Source: JACRCT01 sp036504155 | GTDB lineage: Bacteria > Myxococcota > Myxococcia > Myxococcales > UBA5297 | NCBI GenBank assembly: GCA_036504155.1 | Contig: DASXVQ010000003.1 | Span: 1 to 64,000 of the forward strand | Length of the DNA: 64,000 bases | Direction of reading: 5' to 3' | In this document: in pieces, positions 60,457 through 64,000 of the stretch | How positions within the stretch are numbered: position 1 is the first letter of the stretch | Layout: every line of letters starts with the position of its first letter | Made by a program: the position numbers and the translations under genes | Notes under the pieces: generated by a model | What the model saw: the letters and a program-made list of their open reading frames with translations, nothing else | Database searches by the model: none | Told to the model about the DNA's origin: nothing

Positions 60457-62202
60457 ATGCCCGATTCCCGCCCGCCGTCGCACCCCTCCAACCCCTCCGC
60501 GATGCTGGTCGACAACCCGCTCTCGCGCGTCAAGCCGGTCATCGGCACCCCCAAGGGGCCGATCATCGGCATCGACCTGGGGACCACCTTCTCCTGCGTG
60601 GCCTGCGTCAAGGGCGGCAAGCCGTATGTCGTCCCCTCGCGCGAGGGCCGCAACACCATCCCGTCGGTGGTGGGGCTGACGCCGAAGAACAAGCTCGTGG
60701 TCGGCCACCGCGCGCTGGCGCAGATGCAGATGGTGACGAGCCCCGAGCAGACCATCTACGGCGCCAAGCGGCTGGTGGGCCGGCAGTTCAGCTCGCCGGT
60801 CATCGAGCAGGTCAAGGCGCGCTTCAAGTACCCCATCGTCCCCGGGGCCAAGGGCGAGGCGGCGGTGAAGCTGGGCGGCCAGGTCTGGTCGCTGCAGGAG
60901 ATCTCCGCGCTCATCCTGCTGGAGGCCAAGGAGCTGGCGCAGCAGCACCTGGGCGTCAACGTCGAGCGCGCGGTCATCACCGTGCCCGCCTACTACAACG
61001 ACCCGCAGCGCCAGGCCGTGCGCCAGGCCGGCGCGCTGGCGGGCCTGTTCGTCGAGCGCATCATCAACGAGCCCACCGCGGCGGCGCTGGCCTTCGGCTG
61101 GGGCCGGCAGCTGAAGAAGACGGTGCTCGTCTTCGATTTGGGCGGCGGCACCTTCGACGTCTCGCTCTTGCAGCTGCACGACAACGTCTACGAGGTCGTC
61201 TCCACCGGCGGCGACACCTTCCTGGGCGGCGTCGACTTCGACACCACGCTCGCCGACCACCTCGCCAAGGAGTTCAAGAACCGCACCGGCAAGGACTACC
61301 CGCCGGACCAGGCCGCCAGCCAACGGCTGGTCGAGGCGGCGGAGAAGGCCAAGCGGCTGCTCTCCGAGGAGAGCGAGACCCGCGTCCAGCTGCCGTGCGT
61401 GATGATGGTGCACGACAAGCCGCTGGACCTGGACATCGCCGTCAAGCGCGAGGACTTCGAGCGGGTCGTCGGCCCGCTGGTCGAGCGCACCCTGACGGTG
61501 TGCCGGGAGGTCCTCGAGGCGGGCAAGACGCAGGTCGCGGACGTCGAGGAGATCCTGCTGGTGGGCGGCATGACCCGGGTGCCGATGGTCACCGAGAAGG
61601 TGACGAAGCTCTTCGGCAAGCAGGGGCACCACGGCGTGCACCCCGACGAGGCGGTGGGCATCGGCGCGGCGCTGTTCGCGCACTCGCTGGGCCAGGCCGA
61701 GGGCGTGGTGCTCATCGACGTGCTGCCGATGTCCATCGGCATCGGGCTGCCGGGCGGGCGGCTCAAGAAGATCATCGAGCGCAACACCGCGCTGCCGCAC
61801 ACCCGCGAGTACGAGCTGACGACCACCCGCGACGACCAGGAGTTCCTGGAGCTGGTGGTCTTCCAGGGCGACGCGGAGCTGACGCGGGACGCCGAGTTCT
61901 TGGGGACGCTCAAGATCTCCCCGCTGCCCAAGGGGACCAAGGGGACCATCAAGCTGTCGGTCACCTTCAGCCTGTCGGCGGAGTGCCTGCTCACCATGAC
62001 CGCGCGCGAGCTCTCGCGCGGGCTCAAGGTGCAGGCCACGCTGACCACGCTCGACACCCCCGAGGCGGTCAAGGCCAAGCTCGAGGCGCACCTGTCGAAT
62101 CCGGACATGCCGCCCGTCTCCCAGCACGGCACGTTCATGCGGCAGACGACCTGGTGGGAGCGGCTGATGGAGCGGATGTTCGGGAAGAAGAAGGCTGGGT
62201 AG
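60457..62202 (+). CDS. Hsp70 family protein (DnaK-like, shortened C-terminus)
   Basis: A 581-residue Hsp70. ATPase motifs are intact: IGIDLGTTFSCVA (phosphate 1), AVITVPAYYNDPQRQAVRQA, FDLGGGTFDVSLL (phosphate 2) and EILLVGGMTRVPMV (adenosine). A substrate-binding beta domain follows (IGIGLPGGRLKKIIERNT, with FSLSAECLLTMTAREL), but the helical lid is cut short compared with DnaK (about 638 residues) and the C-terminus is basic (WWERLMERMFGKKKAG). Myxobacteria encode many such divergent Hsp70s. ATG 60457 follows GAGGAGGGA; a GTG at 60442 is less likely. No DnaJ or GrpE neighbour. Confidence 0.9.
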   Translation: MPDSRPPSHPSNPSAMLVDNPLSRVKPVIGTPKGPIIGIDLGTTFSCVACVKGGKPYVVPSREGRNTIPSVVGLTPKNKLVVGHRALAQMQMVTSPEQTIYGAKRLVGRQFSSPVIEQVKARFKYPIVPGAKGEAAVKLGGQVWSLQEISALILLEAKELAQQHLGVNVERAVITVPAYYNDPQRQAVRQAGALAGLFVERIINEPTAAALAFGWGRQLKKTVLVFDLGGGTFDVSLLQLHDNVYEVVSTGGDTFLGGVDFDTTLADHLAKEFKNRTGKDYPPDQAASQRLVEAAEKAKRLLSEESETRVQLPCVMMVHDKPLDLDIAVKREDFERVVGPLVERTLTVCREVLEAGKTQVADVEEILLVGGMTRVPMVTEKVTKLFGKQGHHGVHPDEAVGIGAALFAHSLGQAEGVVLIDVLPMSIGIGLPGGRLKKIIERNTALPHTREYELTTTRDDQEFLELVVFQGDAELTRDAEFLGTLKISPLPKGTKGTIKLSVTFSLSAECLLTMTARELSRGLKVQATLTTLDTPEAVKAKLEAHLSNPDMPPVSQHGTFMRQTTWWERLMERMFGKKKAG

Positions 62203-62502
62203 GGCAAACCTCCCCCCAACCCCCTCCAGCGGAGCTGGAGGGGGAGCCGTTGGTTGCCTGCGGCGACGCGGTAGGAGCTTCCCGGCACCTCGACGCGGGT
62301 GCCGGAGACTCGCGCCCAGCCCTGGCTGCGCACACTGCCGTGCCAGTTGGGAGCTTCCCGGCACCTCGACGCGTGTACAGGAGTCTCGCGCCCAGCCCTG
62401 GCTGCGAACACGACGGTACGAGTAGCTCCGCAGGGAAGCGGCTCGAGCAGAGGCGAGCCCCCCCACCAGCTCCGCTGGAGGGGGTCGGGGGGCGGTTTGC
62501 CT
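62203..62502. mobile_element. MITE-like element filling the gap between convergent stop codons
   Basis: The two ends are 43-base inverted repeats (left GGGCAAACCTCCCCCC..., right its complement ...GGCGGTTTGCC), each containing the near-palindrome CCCCTCCAGCGGAGCTGGAG. The interior has a tandem pair of about 74-base units, GGAGCTTCCCGGCACCTCGA then ...CGCGCCCAGCCCTGGCTGCG (62274 and 62348). There is no transposase frame. Its edges meet the stop codons of the genes on both sides. Confidence 0.78.
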
Positions 62503-63378
62503 CTACATCCCGTTCTTCTTCAAAAACTCCCCGAGCTCGGGCCACGCCGCCGCGAGGTAGTCGCACTCGCCCGGCGCGCCCGGCCGCCCCATGGCAATCG
62601 CCTCGGCGCGCTCCTTCTCCGTCGCGCCGGGGTCGCTGGCCATCGCATACGCCCTCATCAGCCGCAGCGCCCGCAGGTCCTCTCCCGCCAGCGCCGCCTC
62701 GATGGCCCGGCGCCGCTCGCGGTACATCCGCGACACGTCCGCGAACCGGCCCTCGCGGCAGGCGATGATCGCCTCGGGCACGCGCGAGACCTCGATGGCG
62801 GTGGTCGCCGCCGCCCGCTGCGCCACCGGCATCCACGCCTTGGCGTTCTCCAACTCCCCGAGCAGCGCGTAGCACGCCGCCACCAGCGAGGGCGCGCTGG
62901 AGGCCACCATCGGGCTGCGCAGCAGGCTGCGGTGCGTCGCCACCCCCGCCGCCAGCGAGAGCGCGCGCCGCAGGTTGCCCCGCTGCAGCTCGGTGTCCGC
63001 CAGGTTGAAGACCGAGAGCGCGTGCAGCGCCGGGGAGCGGTAGCGGCGCGCGTTCGCCTCGAAGGCCGCGCAGGCCTGCGCGAGCTTGCCTTCGTAGACC
63101 CGCGTGCTCGCCGCCGCGTTCGCCTGGGTGAAGTCGAGCTGCTGCCGCGCGCTCAGCCAGAACAGCGCCGTCGCCAGCGCCGCGAAGCCGGCCAGCACCA
63201 GGAGCGCCATCGACCCGCTCACCTGCTGCCCGCCGCCCGCCAGCGCCCACCCGGCGCACAGCAGCGCCGGCAGGCCGACCCACAGCAGCAGCCGGCGGCG
63301 CAGGTCGATGCTCCCCGGGCGCAGGTGCGGCTCCTCGGGCAGGGGGGGGATGGGCAGGTCGGTGATCTGGACGGTCAT
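62503..63378 (-). CDS. membrane-anchored helical (TPR-like) protein
   Basis: A 291-residue protein. The first 35 residues are polar; two membrane segments follow (LLLWVGLPALLCAGWALAGG, about 32-51, and SMALLVLAGFAALATALFWL, about 56-75). The remaining 215 residues are helical, with TPR-like features (LAQACAAFEANARRY, LADTELQRGNLRRAL, ACYALLGELENAKAW). The start at ATG 63378 is chosen because the upstream frame is Arg/Pro-rich. It is convergent with the Hsp70 gene. The function is unknown; the layout suggests a membrane scaffold facing the cytoplasm or periplasm. Confidence 0.78.
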   Translation of the reverse strand: MTVQITDLPIPPLPEEPHLRPGSIDLRRRLLLWVGLPALLCAGWALAGGGQQVSGSMALLVLAGFAALATALFWLSARQQLDFTQANAAASTRVYEGKLAQACAAFEANARRYRSPALHALSVFNLADTELQRGNLRRALSLAAGVATHRSLLRSPMVASSAPSLVAACYALLGELENAKAWMPVAQRAAATTAIEVSRVPEAIIACREGRFADVSRMYRERRRAIEAALAGEDLRALRLMRAYAMASDPGATEKERAEAIAMGRPGAPGECDYLAAAWPELGEFLKKNGM

Positions 63379-63560
63379 GGGTGGACTTCGATGGGCCCAA
63401 GGCGGGCGTCGCGGCGCGGACATTAGAGCATGCGCTGCCGTCCGCCGGTCACTCCGGCTGACCGCTGCCCGTCACTTCGGCCCCACAGCCCATCCAGCGG
63501 GATTCCCCCAGTGGGGACCGTCCGTATCTTCAGCGGCCTCGAACGCAACGGAGGTCGCCC

Positions 63561-64000
63561 ATGAAGCGGTATTCGTCGCTGGCGCTGTCGGTCCTCCTCG
63601 TCTCGCTGCTGCCTTCCGCCTGCCGCGGCTCCGACAAGCAGTCGCCGCCCGCGCCGGCGCAGGGCAAGGAGGGCCAGGCCAGCCCGCAGGCGACCTCCAT
63701 CCCCGCCAGCCCCGCCAACCCCTTGGCTCATCCGCTGGGCGGGGTCGGCGGGAGCGGCCAGGAGCGGCCTTCGCTGGCGCCGCTGGTCGAGCGGGTGCGG
63801 CCGGCGGTGGTCGGGGTGACCATTCACCGCCGCGTGCCGGCCGGCAGCGGCCAGGGCGACCTCGACGACCTCTTCCGCCACTTCTTCGGCGAGCCGGGCG
63901 GGCCGCCGGCGCCCTCGCGCCGCCCGCAGATCGAGACCGGGCTGGGCTCGGGCTTCGTCATCGACGCCGGCCGCGGGCTGGTCCTCACCAACAACCACGT
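63561..64000 (+). CDS. HtrA/DegP-like trypsin-type serine protease, 5' part
   Basis: The first 146 codons of an exported protease cut off by the window edge. ATG 63561 follows GGAGG. The signal peptide ends in LPSAC, so it is probably a lipoprotein. A Pro/Ser-rich linker (25-70) leads to the protease domain: LAPLVERVRPAVVGVTI, DDLFRHFFG, TGLGSGFVID and GLVLTNNHV with catalytic His146 as the last complete codon. These are typical DegP/DegQ features (periplasmic quality control). The Asp, Ser and any PDZ domains would lie beyond the window. Confidence 0.9.
   Translation, partial: MKRYSSLALSVLLVSLLPSACRGSDKQSPPAPAQGKEGQASPQATSIPASPANPLAHPLGGVGGSGQERPSLAPLVERVRPAVVGVTIHRRVPAGSGQGDLDDLFRHFFGEPGGPPAPSRRPQIETGLGSGFVIDAGRGLVLTNNH

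Noticed and set aside
1..64000. tRNA, rRNA or known riboswitch genes
   Set aside because: No cloverleaf, rRNA core sequence or familiar riboswitch motif was recognised by eye; a covariance-model search would be needed to exclude small RNAs.

Overview
The window is about 64 kb of very GC-rich, gene-dense bacterial DNA. It most likely comes from a myxobacterium or relative (phylum Myxococcota, formerly Deltaproteobacteria). Three proteins end in MYXO-CTERM-type tails (Cys-Gly-Cys, a hydrophobic helix, then an Arg cluster), there are many secreted Cys-rich lipoproteins, and response regulators and fused chemotaxis proteins are abundant. No rRNA or tRNA gene and no CRISPR array was seen. Most genes are intact and high in GC3, so long antisense open frames are artefacts of composition.

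Layout. 1-7.5 kb: a short-chain dehydrogenase, a zinc alcohol/formaldehyde dehydrogenase-like gene with a small partner, and a two-gene RND efflux system. 7.5-8.2 kb: an intergenic region made of REP/MITE-like repeats. 8.2-18.5 kb: a Cys-rich lipoprotein, then an eight-gene chemosensory operon on the minus strand (CheY, CheY-CheW, CheR, CheW, CheA-REC, CheB, MCP, secreted PDC sensor) in which almost every junction is a 4-8 base overlap. 18.8-28.4 kb: a Lys/Ala-rich secreted protein, a Sel1-repeat protein, a Kazal-like lipoprotein, a lone receiver protein, a kelch-like lipoprotein with a one-base frameshift, and a trypsin-like protease with a MYXO-CTERM tail. 28.4-30.7 kb: repeats, a broken piece of the protease gene, and an AbiE-type toxin-antitoxin pair with a possible third gene. 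30.9-36.4 kb: a lone GspE N-domain protein, a MYXO-CTERM protein and a 2-oxoacid dehydrogenase E1alpha-E1beta-E2 operon without E3. 36.6-46.7 kb: three tandem paralogous small lipoproteins, a SpoIID-like protein, many lipoproteins and a SenB-like glycosyltransferase. 46.7-64 kb: two large Cys-rich surface proteins, a Tat-exported amidohydrolase, a receiver-PilZ protein, a thioredoxin-like protein with an in-frame UGA, a DUF-type lipocalin-like enzyme, a TonB-like protein, an Hsp70, and the start of an HtrA-type protease.

The most notable points are these. (1) A probable selenoprotein at 56.2-57.6 kb has UGA exactly at the first Cys of a thioredoxin CxxC motif, and the frame stays open for 1.15 kb beyond it. 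A SenB-like (selenoneine pathway) gene lies 13 kb away. (2) A roughly 240-bp repeat family with two-hairpin ends has three copies, all lying between convergent genes, as do two other MITE-like elements. (3) A REP-like 24-bp sequence is tandemly inserted in frame in the E2 linker and also occurs upstream of that gene. (4) Several gene 3'-end fragments are present, including a glycogen phosphorylase tail held between inverted hexamer arrays.
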